The position numbers and the translations under genes are program-made. Of a stretch of DNA of 10,616 bases, positions 1 to 6,048 are shown piece after piece (position 1 is the first letter of the stretch; each line of letters begins with the position of its first letter). The notes under the pieces were generated by a model. The model saw only the letters and a program-made list of their open reading frames with translations. It did not search any database and had not been told where the DNA came from. This stretch comes from an uncultured Actinomycetes bacterium (GTDB taxonomy: Bacteria; Actinomycetota; Acidimicrobiia; Acidimicrobiales; Microtrichaceae): the NCBI GenBank assembly GCA_903953195.1, contig CAJBIS010000190.1, forward strand, positions 1 to 10,616, read 5' to 3'.

Positions 1-1056
1 CCCGGCGAACGAGAGATAGCCGGTCTCGATCAGCGACTGCACCCAGGCCAGATCGGCCCGCACGCCCTCGGCCTCGCCCTCCTCGATGAAGAACCGTGCG
101 AGTTCCTCGACGTCGACGGTGGGATGCGCCCGCCCACGGGCGCGGGCGAACGCGGCCAGGTCCTCCGCGGTGAGCAGCGACGACCCCAGGATCGTGGGTC
201 CGGTCGCATCGAAGAGCGACTCGACGTTCGCCGAGGCCGCCACGTCGAGCGGTCGCTGGCGGAGCTCGGTCTCGGCAGCACGTCGCTGGTCCAGCTCGCG
301 GTTCCGGCTGTCGACGTCGGCGCGGCGGGCGTCGACGTCGCGGTCGAGGCGCTGCTGTTCGGCACGAGCGTCGGCCAGGTCGGCCGCGGCCGCCGCCATG
401 TCCGACCGGGTCGCGTCGATCGCCTCGCCGGTGTAGACGCTCGTCTGCTGCGCCTCGATGTAAGCCGGGTCCTGCTGGCCGGCGCCGACGCGCAGACGGG
501 AGAGCACCGGATCCCGGCTGGTGCCCACGCGCATGTACGCATCAGCGGCGAACTCGCTGATCCGCTTGCGATGCTGCTCGACGGCAGCGGCACGCTGAGC
601 CGTCGTCGCAGCCGCGGCGTCGCGCAGCGAGACCGCCCGTGTGAGTTCGGCGCGGGCAGCATCGACGAGCGAACTGGCCGCTGCCACCTGCTGGCCCATC
701 ACGGTGAGTTCGGCATCTCGGGCCTGTTGGGCCCGGTCACGGGCCTCGGCGAGCAACCGATCGATCGAACCGACATCGAGACGCACGGCGGCATCGGCCG
801 CGCTCGGTGATCCCGACCGTGGCGCCGTGGTCGCCGGACCCGACGGAGCGCTGGTCGGCGGCGTCTCGGGCGCACTCGTCGACGGCGCCGTGGTGGTGGG
901 TGGCTGCGTCGTGTCGGTTCCGCCGTCGTTGCCCTGCGCGCTCGCCGGCGACACGGCGACGAGCGCGAGCGTGGCCGCGACTGCGGACGCGACGAGGCCC
1001 CGTGGCACGCGGCGTCGCCGGGGCGACCCGAGGAGAACGAGAGGAGAGCGAGACAT
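1..1056 (-). CDS. Secreted coiled-coil protein with glucosaminidase-like C-terminal domain (3' end outside window)
   Basis: 352 residues are visible and the frame stays open to the left edge, so the C-terminus is missing. Residues 1-40 look like a signal peptide: a basic stretch RRRRVPR, a hydrophobic core at about 21-36, and the cleavage motif ASA before Q41. A Pro/Thr/Ser-rich linker follows at about 45-85. Residues 95-265 are rich in Ala, Arg, Glu and Gln and are predicted to form long coiled-coil helices, as in many actinobacterial peptidoglycan hydrolases. From about residue 286 (GPTILGSSLLTAEDL...) through a conserved-looking SLIETG with Glu344, the sequence resembles FlgJ/LytB-type glucosaminidase domains, so muramidase-like cleavage of the glycan backbone outside the cell is likely. 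The ATG at 1056 gives the signal peptide; no strong Shine-Dalgarno site precedes it. It is divergent from the TetR gene. The secreted coiled-coil architecture is well supported; the enzyme assignment is moderate because the domain is cut. Confidence 0.8.
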   Translation of the reverse strand, partial: MSRSPLVLLGSPRRRRVPRGLVASAVAATLALVAVSPASAQGNDGGTDTTQPPTTTAPSTSAPETPPTSAPSGPATTAPRSGSPSAADAAVRLDVGSIDRLLAEARDRAQQARDAELTVMGQQVAAASSLVDAARAELTRAVSLRDAAAATTAQRAAAVEQHRKRISEFAADAYMRVGTSRDPVLSRLRVGAGQQDPAYIEAQQTSVYTGEAIDATRSDMAAAAADLADARAEQQRLDRDVDARRADVDSRNRELDQRRAAETELRQRPLDVAASANVESLFDATGPTILGSSLLTAEDLAAFARARGRAHPTVDVEELARFFIEEGEAEGVRADLAWVQSLIETGYLSFAG

Positions 1057-1112
1057 CGACGGTGATGCGGGTCCGGAACGGACCGCCCGGTTCTACACGC
1101 CGGGCATCGGCC

Positions 1113-1118
1113 ACGCTA
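1113..1118 (-). promoter_or_regulatory. Candidate -10 box of the secreted hydrolase gene
   Basis: On the minus strand 1118-1113 reads TAGCGT, a TAnnnT -10 hexamer, about 57 bases upstream of the ATG at 1056. The expected transcription start would be near 1106, leaving a leader of about 50 nt. No convincing -35 hexamer is visible at 16-18 bp, so this rests on the -10 box and its position alone. Confidence 0.35.
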
Positions 1119-1156
1119 GGGGCAACTGGGTCGGAACCCGCATCGCGCCATGGGCC

Positions 1157-1185
1157 TTGCCACCAGCGACCGAAGGTTCTACGTT
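1157..1185 (+). promoter_or_regulatory. Sigma-70-type promoter of the TetR/hydroxylase operon
   Basis: TTGCCA (1157-1162) and TACGTT (1180-1185) are separated by exactly 17 bp, a near-consensus housekeeping promoter. Transcription should start at about 1192-1193, so the message would be leaderless at the GTG of 1193 or carry a leader of about 15 nt before the GTG of 1208. The -10 box lies inside the left arm of the inverted repeat at 1181-1209. Confidence 0.65.
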
Positions 1186-1209
1186 TTCCGAAGTGCCTTC
1201 GGAAAACGT
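1181..1209. promoter_or_regulatory. Perfect 13-bp inverted repeat; probable TetR-family operator
   Basis: The left arm ACGTTTTCCGAAG (1181-1193) is the exact reverse complement of the right arm CTTCGGAAAACGT (1197-1209), with the 3-nt spacer TGC. The arms cover most of the -10 box, the expected transcription start and the likely start codon of the TetR-like gene. TetR-family repressors usually bind such dyads next to their own genes, so autorepression by occluding the promoter is the natural reading. The A/T-rich arms stand out in the GC-rich surroundings. A transcript hairpin over the start codon is a less likely alternative role. Confidence 0.75.
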
Positions 1210-1954
1210 GATCGACACCGCCGCCCCTGACCGTCGCGGCCGCAAGCGTGCGGCGCGACGCGACGTGCTGCTCGACCTCGCCGACGACCTGGTCGCCGAG
1301 TCCGGCGTCGACGGCCTGACGATGACCGCACTCGCCGAGCGGGCGGACTACGCCCCGGCCTCGCTCTACACGTACTTCGCGTCCCGATCGGAGCTGCTCG
1401 CCACCCTCCAGGAACGAGCGCTGCGCCATCTGGCCGCGGTCGGTGAGGCCCACCTGCGGAGCTGGGACGCCGACCTGACCGGCGCCGAGCGCACTGCCGC
1501 CACTCCCGGGCCCGTCGCCGCGCTGGCGCGGTTGTGGGGGTTCGCCGACGTGTTCCTCTCGGCACCGGAGCAGCATCCACGGGAGTTCGCACTCCAACAG
1601 CAGTTGCTGATCAGCGCGGATGCCGAGGATCCACCGGACGCGGCCCGGGTCGTGCCCGCCGCCCTCGCCGTGCTCGACATCCCCCGTCGGCTCCTGGCCG
1701 ATGCCGTCGAGTGCGGGTCGCTCGCCCGTGATGCGAGCGACCCGGAGCAGATGGTGCGCACCCTCACGTGGATCGCGGCGATGAACGGCACGCTGCTCAC
1801 CGATCGAGTTCGCACCGGACTGGCGGTCCCGAGCCGCGTGATCGGCGAATCACTCGTCGCGGCGCTGCTCGTCGGCTGGGGTGCCCGGCCGGATCTGAAC
1901 GAGGACGCACGCCTCATCTCACTGCGATGGGCCAACCGGCTGGAGGAGTCATGA
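1208..1954 (+). CDS. TetR/AcrR-family transcriptional regulator
   Basis: With the GTG at 1208 the protein has 248 residues. The N-terminal DNA-binding domain follows the family pattern: a basic lead (RRGRKRAARRD), helix 1 at about 18-32, then VDGLTMTALAERADYAPASLY forming the helix-turn-helix at about 35-56, and the typical YTYFASRSELL. The remaining residues, about 75-248, should be the helical ligand-binding and dimerisation domain, which is too variable to predict a ligand. A second in-frame GTG at 1193 would add five residues and fit a leaderless message from the promoter at 1157-1185. Neither start has a good Shine-Dalgarno site, although GGAA precedes 1208. The stop overlaps the hydroxylase ATG (ATGA), so the two are coupled. 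The regulator probably represses this operon through the inverted repeat at 1181-1209, perhaps in response to a lipid-like ligand (inference). Confidence 0.9.
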   Translation: MIDTAAPDRRGRKRAARRDVLLDLADDLVAESGVDGLTMTALAERADYAPASLYTYFASRSELLATLQERALRHLAAVGEAHLRSWDADLTGAERTAATPGPVAALARLWGFADVFLSAPEQHPREFALQQQLLISADAEDPPDAARVVPAALAVLDIPRRLLADAVECGSLARDASDPEQMVRTLTWIAAMNGTLLTDRVRTGLAVPSRVIGESLVAALLVGWGARPDLNEDARLISLRWANRLEES

Positions 1955-2616
1955 TCGACACACCCGACAACGCGTTCCAGGTCGTCGCCGACCTCCTGGT
2001 CGCGGCCGGCACCTTCGGGATCGGCATGATGCTGTGGTTCGCCGGTGAGTACGTGCTGCACCGCTTCGCCATGCACCACCTGCACGGCACGGGAATGATG
2101 AGCCGCGAACATCTCGAGCACCACGTGCACTCGACCTGGCGATTCAGTTCCACCCATCTCCTGAGCTGGACCGGCGTGATCGTCGTCGGCGCCGCCATCT
2201 GGTTCCCCGTCGGCTGGCTGATCAGCGGCGTCGCGACGGGCGTGCTGCTCGCGGCCGGTTGGGCCGGCGGCTACGCCTTCTACGAGTACCAGCACGCCCG
2301 GGCCCATCTGGTGCCGCCACGTGGCCGATACGGCCGCTGGGTCCGGCGGCACCACTTCCACCACCACTTCGGGCGACCGATGTCGAACCACGGCGTGTCG
2401 ATGCCGCTGTGGGACCACGTGTTCGGCACGCACGAGTCGCCCGAACGGATCCGGGTGCCGCGTCGACTCGCACTGCCATGGATGCTCGACGAGCACGGCG
2501 AACTGCTCGACGAGTTCACCGACGACTACGAGCTCGTCGGCAACGACCGACTCGACGAACGTCAGGCCGGGATCGACCGGGCCCGGGCGTTCGCGTCACA
2601 GGCGCCGACCGACTGA
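1951..2616 (+). CDS. Fatty acid hydroxylase/sterol desaturase superfamily membrane protein
   Basis: The protein has 221 residues and starts with the ATG at 1951, which overlaps the TetR stop by four bases. Histidine clusters typical of membrane di-iron hydroxylases appear in order: HRFAMHHLH (37-45), HLEHHVH (54-60), YQHARAH (113-119), RRHHFHHHF (132-140) and NHGVSMPLWDHVFGT (146-160). Hydrophobic stretches at about 15-32 and 74-104 are likely membrane segments. Members of this superfamily oxidise lipids, sterols or carotenoids using two metal ions held by the histidines. The motif spacing supports the superfamily but not a substrate. The acidic C-terminal tail lies outside the catalytic core. 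Being co-transcribed with a TetR regulator suggests inducible modification of a lipid or hydrophobic compound. It ends 15 bases from the convergent DUF2237 gene, with no clear terminator between them. Confidence 0.88.
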   Translation: MIDTPDNAFQVVADLLVAAGTFGIGMMLWFAGEYVLHRFAMHHLHGTGMMSREHLEHHVHSTWRFSSTHLLSWTGVIVVGAAIWFPVGWLISGVATGVLLAAGWAGGYAFYEYQHARAHLVPPRGRYGRWVRRHHFHHHFGRPMSNHGVSMPLWDHVFGTHESPERIRVPRRLALPWMLDEHGELLDEFTDDYELVGNDRLDERQAGIDRARAFASQAPTD

Positions 2617-2631
2617 ACGAGGCTGCGGAGC

Positions 2632-3000
2632 TCAGTCGTCGACCGTGACGGCGTGTGCCTGCAGGTCGGCCAGGTCGACCCACTCGAGCGTGCGCAGATG
2701 CGTGGCCTCGAGCACCACCCGGGGGGCGACCCCGGCCTCGAGCGCCTCCGCCCACCTCGACGCACACAGGCACCAGCGGTCGCCCGGTCGAAGTCCCGGG
2801 AACCCGAACTCGGGCCGGGGCGTCGACAGGTCGTTGCCGACCGAGGCCGAGAACTCGAGGAACCGTGCGTCGACGAGCGCGCAGACGGTGTGGACGCCGG
2901 CGTCCTCCGCACCGGTGTCGCAGCACCCGGTTCGGTAGAACCCGGTGAGCGGGTCGGTCGAGCAGTTGATCAGGTCCCCGCCGAGCACGTTCGCAGCCAT
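2632..3000 (-). CDS. DUF2237 family protein
   Basis: The protein has 122 residues, close to the full length of this small family. The conserved sequence is nearly all present: NVLGGDL (4-10), NCSTDPLTGFYRTGCC (12-27), HTVCALV (37-43), a FL-GNDLSTP block (47-61), FPGLRPGDRWCLCASRW (67-83), and APRVVLEATH followed by TLEWVDL. The many conserved cysteines (13, 26, 27, 40, 77, 79) could bind metal or be redox-active, but the biochemical role of the family is unknown to me. The ATG at 3000 starts at the conserved N-terminus. No strong Shine-Dalgarno site is visible. It lies 37 bases downstream of the thioesterase gene on the same strand and is probably co-transcribed with it. Confidence 0.88.
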   Translation of the reverse strand: MAANVLGGDLINCSTDPLTGFYRTGCCDTGAEDAGVHTVCALVDARFLEFSASVGNDLSTPRPEFGFPGLRPGDRWCLCASRWAEALEAGVAPRVVLEATHLRTLEWVDLADLQAHAVTVDD

Positions 3001-3037
3001 GCGCCCATGATGCCCCGCCGGCTGCCGTCGGTCCGGC

Positions 3038-3877
3038 TCAACCCGACGGTGTCTGGCCGGCGCGGTCACGCGAGTCGCGCAACAGCACCTCCTGCGCGAA
3101 CGTCGCCACGTGCGTCCCCGACTCGCTGAACACGTGGCCGAGTGCGAGTCCGCGACCATCGACGAAGGTGTGGCAGGTGACGTCGTGCAGGTGCCACTCA
3201 TCGGCACGGAACGGCCGGTGGAACCACATCGTGTGGTCGAGGCTCGCGGAGAACAACGAGGCCTCGAGCACGTGCTGCGGCTCATCGCGCACCGGATGCG
3301 CCCGGACCACGGCGTCGGTCGGCAGGTCGTCCGACACGTAGGCCAGACCGGCGGCGTGACGGGTCGGGTCGTCGCCGAGCGGGACGCCGACGCGGAACCA
3401 GCCCATCGCCCGACCGGCGCCGTCTCGGCCGGAGAGCGCCGCGATGCGTTCCGGCGGCAGCATCGCCCGTTCGAACACGGGGCTCCACGACCCGGGCTCG
3501 AGCTCGTCCGGACCGGGGACCCCCGGGGGAAGCTCGACGGTCTCGACATCGGCGGAGCGTTCGGGCCGCTGGAAGCTGGCCTCGAGATTGAGGATCGCGC
3601 CGACGTCCTGGTGCGCGACGACGCGGCGGGTCGCGAACGAGCGGCCGTCACGGATGGGATCGACCTCGTAGCGGACGGACTCGTGGTGGTCGCCGCGCCG
3701 GATGAAGTACGCCCGGAGCGAGTGCACCTCGAAGCCCGGTTCGACGCCGGCGGCCGCGGCGACGAGCGCCTGTGCGACGATCTGCCCGCCGTACAGCCCG
3801 CCCCACGGATAGGTGGGCCCACGACCCACCCGGGCGCCGTCGACCGGTTCGAGATCGAGGATCGCGTTCAGGTCCAC
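3038..3877 (-). CDS. tesB: Acyl-CoA thioesterase II (TesB-like, double hotdog)
   Basis: 279 residues, close to the roughly 286 of E. coli TesB. The first hotdog domain shows the family's GGLYGGQIVAQAL (26-38) and FEVHSLRAYFIRRGD (49-63). The second shows SLDHTMWFHRPF (212-223) and the closing THVATFAQEVLLR (255-267). By alignment from memory, Asp214 and Gln262 match two of the three TesB active-site residues (Asp204, Gln278). The place of Thr228 appears to be His236, followed by Thr237. The enzyme hydrolyses acyl-CoA to free fatty acid and CoA in the cytosol. The start is GTG at 3877, since no in-frame ATG lies close upstream; there is no clear Shine-Dalgarno site. The DUF2237 gene follows after 37 bases. 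Confidence 0.9.
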   Translation of the reverse strand: MDLNAILDLEPVDGARVGRGPTYPWGGLYGGQIVAQALVAAAAGVEPGFEVHSLRAYFIRRGDHHESVRYEVDPIRDGRSFATRRVVAHQDVGAILNLEASFQRPERSADVETVELPPGVPGPDELEPGSWSPVFERAMLPPERIAALSGRDGAGRAMGWFRVGVPLGDDPTRHAAGLAYVSDDLPTDAVVRAHPVRDEPQHVLEASLFSASLDHTMWFHRPFRADEWHLHDVTCHTFVDGRGLALGHVFSESGTHVATFAQEVLLRDSRDRAGQTPSG

Positions 3878-3930
3878 GTGCCGAGGACCCGTCGTTCGAG
3901 TGCGTGCTGTTGCCCCGTCATCGCCGGGTG

Positions 3931-3936
3931 AACGTA
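3931..3936 (-). promoter_or_regulatory. Candidate -10 box for the thioesterase gene
   Basis: The minus strand reads TACGTT at 3936-3931, the same hexamer as the TetR-operon -10 box. It lies in the 97-base gap between the NTF2-like gene and the thioesterase start, giving a leader of about 45-50 nt. No good -35 hexamer is visible at 17 bp, so confidence is modest. Confidence 0.35.
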
Positions 3937-3974
3937 GCCCACGTCACCCGGCCAGCAGCGCAGCTCGGCCGGCA

Positions 3975-4433
3975 TCACCCGCGCGGATCGAAGGTGAGGT
4001 GGCGACTCACGTCACCCCAGCGTTCGGGGCACATCGCCCGGCGACGGAACCGCCAGCCGTGCGGCCCGCGGTCGAAGTCATCGACGTACCGGCCGACCAC
4101 CACGGGTTGCAGCGGCAGATCGTCGAGTCCCTGGAACACGGTGAACCGTGACCGAGCGGTGAGCGTGTCCGGGCCGGTCGACTCGACGATCAGGTTCGTG
4201 ATCACGTGCGCGGTGCCCGGCGTTCCATCCGCATGACGGATCGTCGACCCCACGTACAGGCGCTCGATCTCCGCGGCACCGCTCGCCACCGGGTGACCGT
4301 CGGCGTCGCACAGCACGGCGTCGGCGAGCAGCGCTGCGACGCCGGCGAAGTCACCTGCGTCGATCAGCTCCGCGTACCGGGCGAGGAGCGTTGCCACAGC
4401 GTTCACCTCGGCGGGCCCGGCGGGTTCGTTCAC
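3975..4433 (-). CDS. NTF2-like/SnoaL-like domain protein
   Basis: 152 residues. It has the order expected of the SnoaL-like NTF2 fold: an N-terminal helix LLARYAELIDAGDFAGVAALL (about 17-37), a mid block GTPGTAHVITNLIVEST, a strand ARSRFTVFQGLDDLPLQPVVVGRY, a DDFD turn, WRFRRRAM, and the closing GDVSRHLTF. The fold is a cone with a hydrophobic pocket. Members include small-molecule isomerases, cyclases and dehydratases, and many are of unknown function, so no reaction can be assigned. The GTG at 4433 is chosen because AAGGAG lies six bases upstream (4445-4440). The gene is divergent from the hypothetical gene at 4549. The thioesterase lies 97 bases downstream and probably has its own promoter. 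Confidence 0.85.
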   Translation of the reverse strand: MNEPAGPAEVNAVATLLARYAELIDAGDFAGVAALLADAVLCDADGHPVASGAAEIERLYVGSTIRHADGTPGTAHVITNLIVESTGPDTLTARSRFTVFQGLDDLPLQPVVVGRYVDDFDRGPHGWRFRRRAMCPERWGDVSRHLTFDPRG

Positions 4434-4439
4434 GTCGTG

Positions 4440-4445
4440 CTCCTT
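4440..4445 (-). promoter_or_regulatory. Strong ribosome binding site deciding the NTF2-like start
   Basis: The minus strand reads AAGGAG six bases before the GTG at 4433. It fixes this GTG as the start, although the frame stays open far upstream. Confidence 0.8.
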
Positions 4446-4548
4446 GTCGCCACCCGGATCCCACCGGTTCGGCCACGAGACCGGCCGACAGCGGGAACAG
4501 GACCTGCGCCGCGGTGGTTCCCCCACTGTGTCACTCACACGGGTCCGG

Positions 4549-5160
4549 ATGCGGGGAACGATCTCGTCGAGCGGGTTCGCGTCCGGTGACCGGTTCGTGG
4601 TCGGCGCATGGGAGACCTCACCGATCGGCCGCACGATCGACGTGATGTGGGCCCAGCCGGACGGCACGCGTGTCCTGCTCGCTCCCGACGTCGCCACCGC
4701 GGACTTCGTGACGTCGGTGTACGCCTTCGACCGGGTGGACGTGGTCGATCTGCGGGCCATCGCCACGCCCACCGAGCTGACGTTGCGAGCCGGCGAGCTC
4801 GAACTGAACCTCTCGGCGGGTGGCCTCGGATTCCCGCTCCCGCCTCGCCCGCTGTGGTTCACGAAATGGCTCGAACGCCCGGCCGCGTACGCGCTGATGG
4901 GGGTGCGCACCTGGGGAACGAGCCCGACCGGCGTGCAGGAGTGGTACCAGGCGCGGCACTGCCGATTCCTGAGGTCCGCGACCGCCCGCGTCGGCGGCCG
5001 GGATCTCGGTCCCCGGGGACCGCTGCGGCCGGCGTGCCGATTCGGGTTCTCCGAGTCTCCTCCGTGGCCGAGCATCGTCGAGGTCGCTCCGACCCTCGGG
5101 GTCCCCGACGGGTGGCTGGAGGCCCGACAGCCCCGGTTGGACGACGTCGCCCGCTGGTGA
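4549..5160 (+). CDS. Hypothetical protein, unrecognised family
   Basis: 203 residues from the ATG at 4549; a GTG at 4528 in the same frame would add seven. Neither has a convincing Shine-Dalgarno site. I do not recognise a named domain. The sequence looks like a folded cytosolic protein: no signal peptide, no long membrane segment, and alternating strand-like stretches such as DRFVVGAWE, IDVMWAQPDG, TRVLLAPD and FVTSVYAF. It also has a Trp/Tyr-rich centre (PLWFTKWLERPAAYALMGV) and an EWYQARHCRF segment. Good codon bias, and a stop only 15 bases before the phosphatase ATG, support a real gene in a two-gene operon. Its function may relate to the phosphatase or not; the sequence does not say. 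Confidence 0.75.
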   Translation: MRGTISSSGFASGDRFVVGAWETSPIGRTIDVMWAQPDGTRVLLAPDVATADFVTSVYAFDRVDVVDLRAIATPTELTLRAGELELNLSAGGLGFPLPPRPLWFTKWLERPAAYALMGVRTWGTSPTGVQEWYQARHCRFLRSATARVGGRDLGPRGPLRPACRFGFSESPPWPSIVEVAPTLGVPDGWLEARQPRLDDVARW

Positions 5161-5175
5161 CGCGAGACTGCGGGC

Positions 5176-6006
5176 ATGGCTGAGCCCTCGAACCCGTCCG
5201 ACGCCTCGCACGAGGGCACCCCACCGCCGGTCGATGTCGCGCTGCTCGACCAGGCCACCGGCTGGGCCCGAGCCGCCGGCGAGCTCACGCTCGGCTGGTA
5301 CAACCACCCGGAACTCGTGATCGACGAGAAGCATGACGGCTCCCCCGTCACCGAGGCCGACCGGGCCGCCGAACACCTGCTGCGTGACCTCATCGGGAGC
5401 GCGTACCCCGACGACACGATCCGGGGTGAGGAGCACGACGACCACCAGGGCACGTCCGGCCGGACCTGGGTCATCGACCCGATCGACGGCACCAAGGCGT
5501 TCAAGCGTGGGGTCGCCACGTACTCGAACCTCCTCTACCTCGAGGACGAACACGGCCCGGCGATCGGCGTCATCAACCTGCCGGCGCTCGGCGAGACGGT
5601 CGCCGCCGGCCGCGGGCTCGGCTGCTTCCTCGACGGCACCCCGTGCCGGGTGTCGGACACCGGGTCGATCGACGGGGCGCTGCTGTCGACCACCAGCTTC
5701 GACGGCTGGTCGACGGCCCGGTACGACCGGGTGCAGCAGTCCGGGCTCGAGCTGCGCACCTGGGGTGACGCCTACGGGTACGCGCTGGTGGCGTCGGGCC
5801 GGATCGACGCCATGTGCGATCCTGCGTTGGCGTGGTGGGACATCGCCTCGCTGCTGGTGATCATCCCCGAGGCCGGCGGCACGCTGACGTCATGGCACGG
5901 CGGGGACCCGGCGGTCCCGAGCATCGACCACCCGGAGTACCGCTACTCGGCGATCGCCAGCAACGGGCGGGTCCACGACGAACTCAGCGCCGTCCTGCGC
6001 GGCTGA
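5176..6006 (+). CDS. Inositol monophosphatase family protein, possible histidinol-phosphatase
   Basis: 276 residues, the usual size for this Mg2+/Li+-sensitive phosphatase superfamily. The metal site is complete: GEEH (Glu85), WVIDPIDGTKAF (Asp101, Asp104, Thr106) and WWDIA (Asp222). A conserved K-DGSPVTEADRAAE segment (52-66) precedes them. The form DPIDGTKAFKRGV followed by YSNLLYL resembles the HisN type of histidinol-phosphate phosphatase in actinobacteria, the penultimate step of histidine synthesis. Inositol-phosphate and 3'-phosphoadenosine phosphatases share the same motifs, so the substrate is uncertain. The ATG at 5176 starts a Pro/Ser-rich tail of about 20 residues before the domain. 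It lies 15 bases after the hypothetical gene and is probably co-transcribed with it. Confidence 0.88.
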   Translation: MAEPSNPSDASHEGTPPPVDVALLDQATGWARAAGELTLGWYNHPELVIDEKHDGSPVTEADRAAEHLLRDLIGSAYPDDTIRGEEHDDHQGTSGRTWVIDPIDGTKAFKRGVATYSNLLYLEDEHGPAIGVINLPALGETVAAGRGLGCFLDGTPCRVSDTGSIDGALLSTTSFDGWSTARYDRVQQSGLELRTWGDAYGYALVASGRIDAMCDPALAWWDIASLLVIIPEAGGTLTSWHGGDPAVPSIDHPEYRYSAIASNGRVHDELSAVLRG

Positions 6007-6012
6007 CGCGCC

Positions 6013-6048
6013 GGTCGGCAGGTCGGCAGAGATCGGCGATCAGCCGAC
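6013..6048. repeat. Short direct repeat and weak dyad in a convergent gap
   Basis: GGTCGGCA occurs twice in tandem (6013-6020, 6021-6028). GTCGGC (6022-6027) can pair with GCCGAC (6043-6048), which lies just inside the sigma-factor gene end. There is no T-tract, so an intrinsic terminator for the converging genes is possible but not shown. Confidence 0.3.

Noticed and set aside
641..1207. Long N-terminal extension of the TetR frame
   Set aside because: It would be antisense to the signal-peptide gene. The promoter and dyad at 1157-1209 place the start at 1193 or 1208.
1366..2496. 376-residue minus-strand open frame opposite the TetR and hydroxylase genes
   Set aside because: Antisense shadow of two clear genes. 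The translation is low-complexity and matches no family.
2617..2631. Possible bidirectional terminator between convergent genes
   Set aside because: The gap is only 15 bases, with no inverted repeat or T-run visible.
3110..3931. 273-residue plus-strand open frame opposite the thioesterase gene
   Set aside because: High-GC shadow. The minus-strand frame has full TesB motifs.
4618..5553. 311-residue minus-strand open frame
   Set aside because: Antisense to the hypothetical and phosphatase genes. No domain, and Arg/Gly-rich as expected from a shadow frame.
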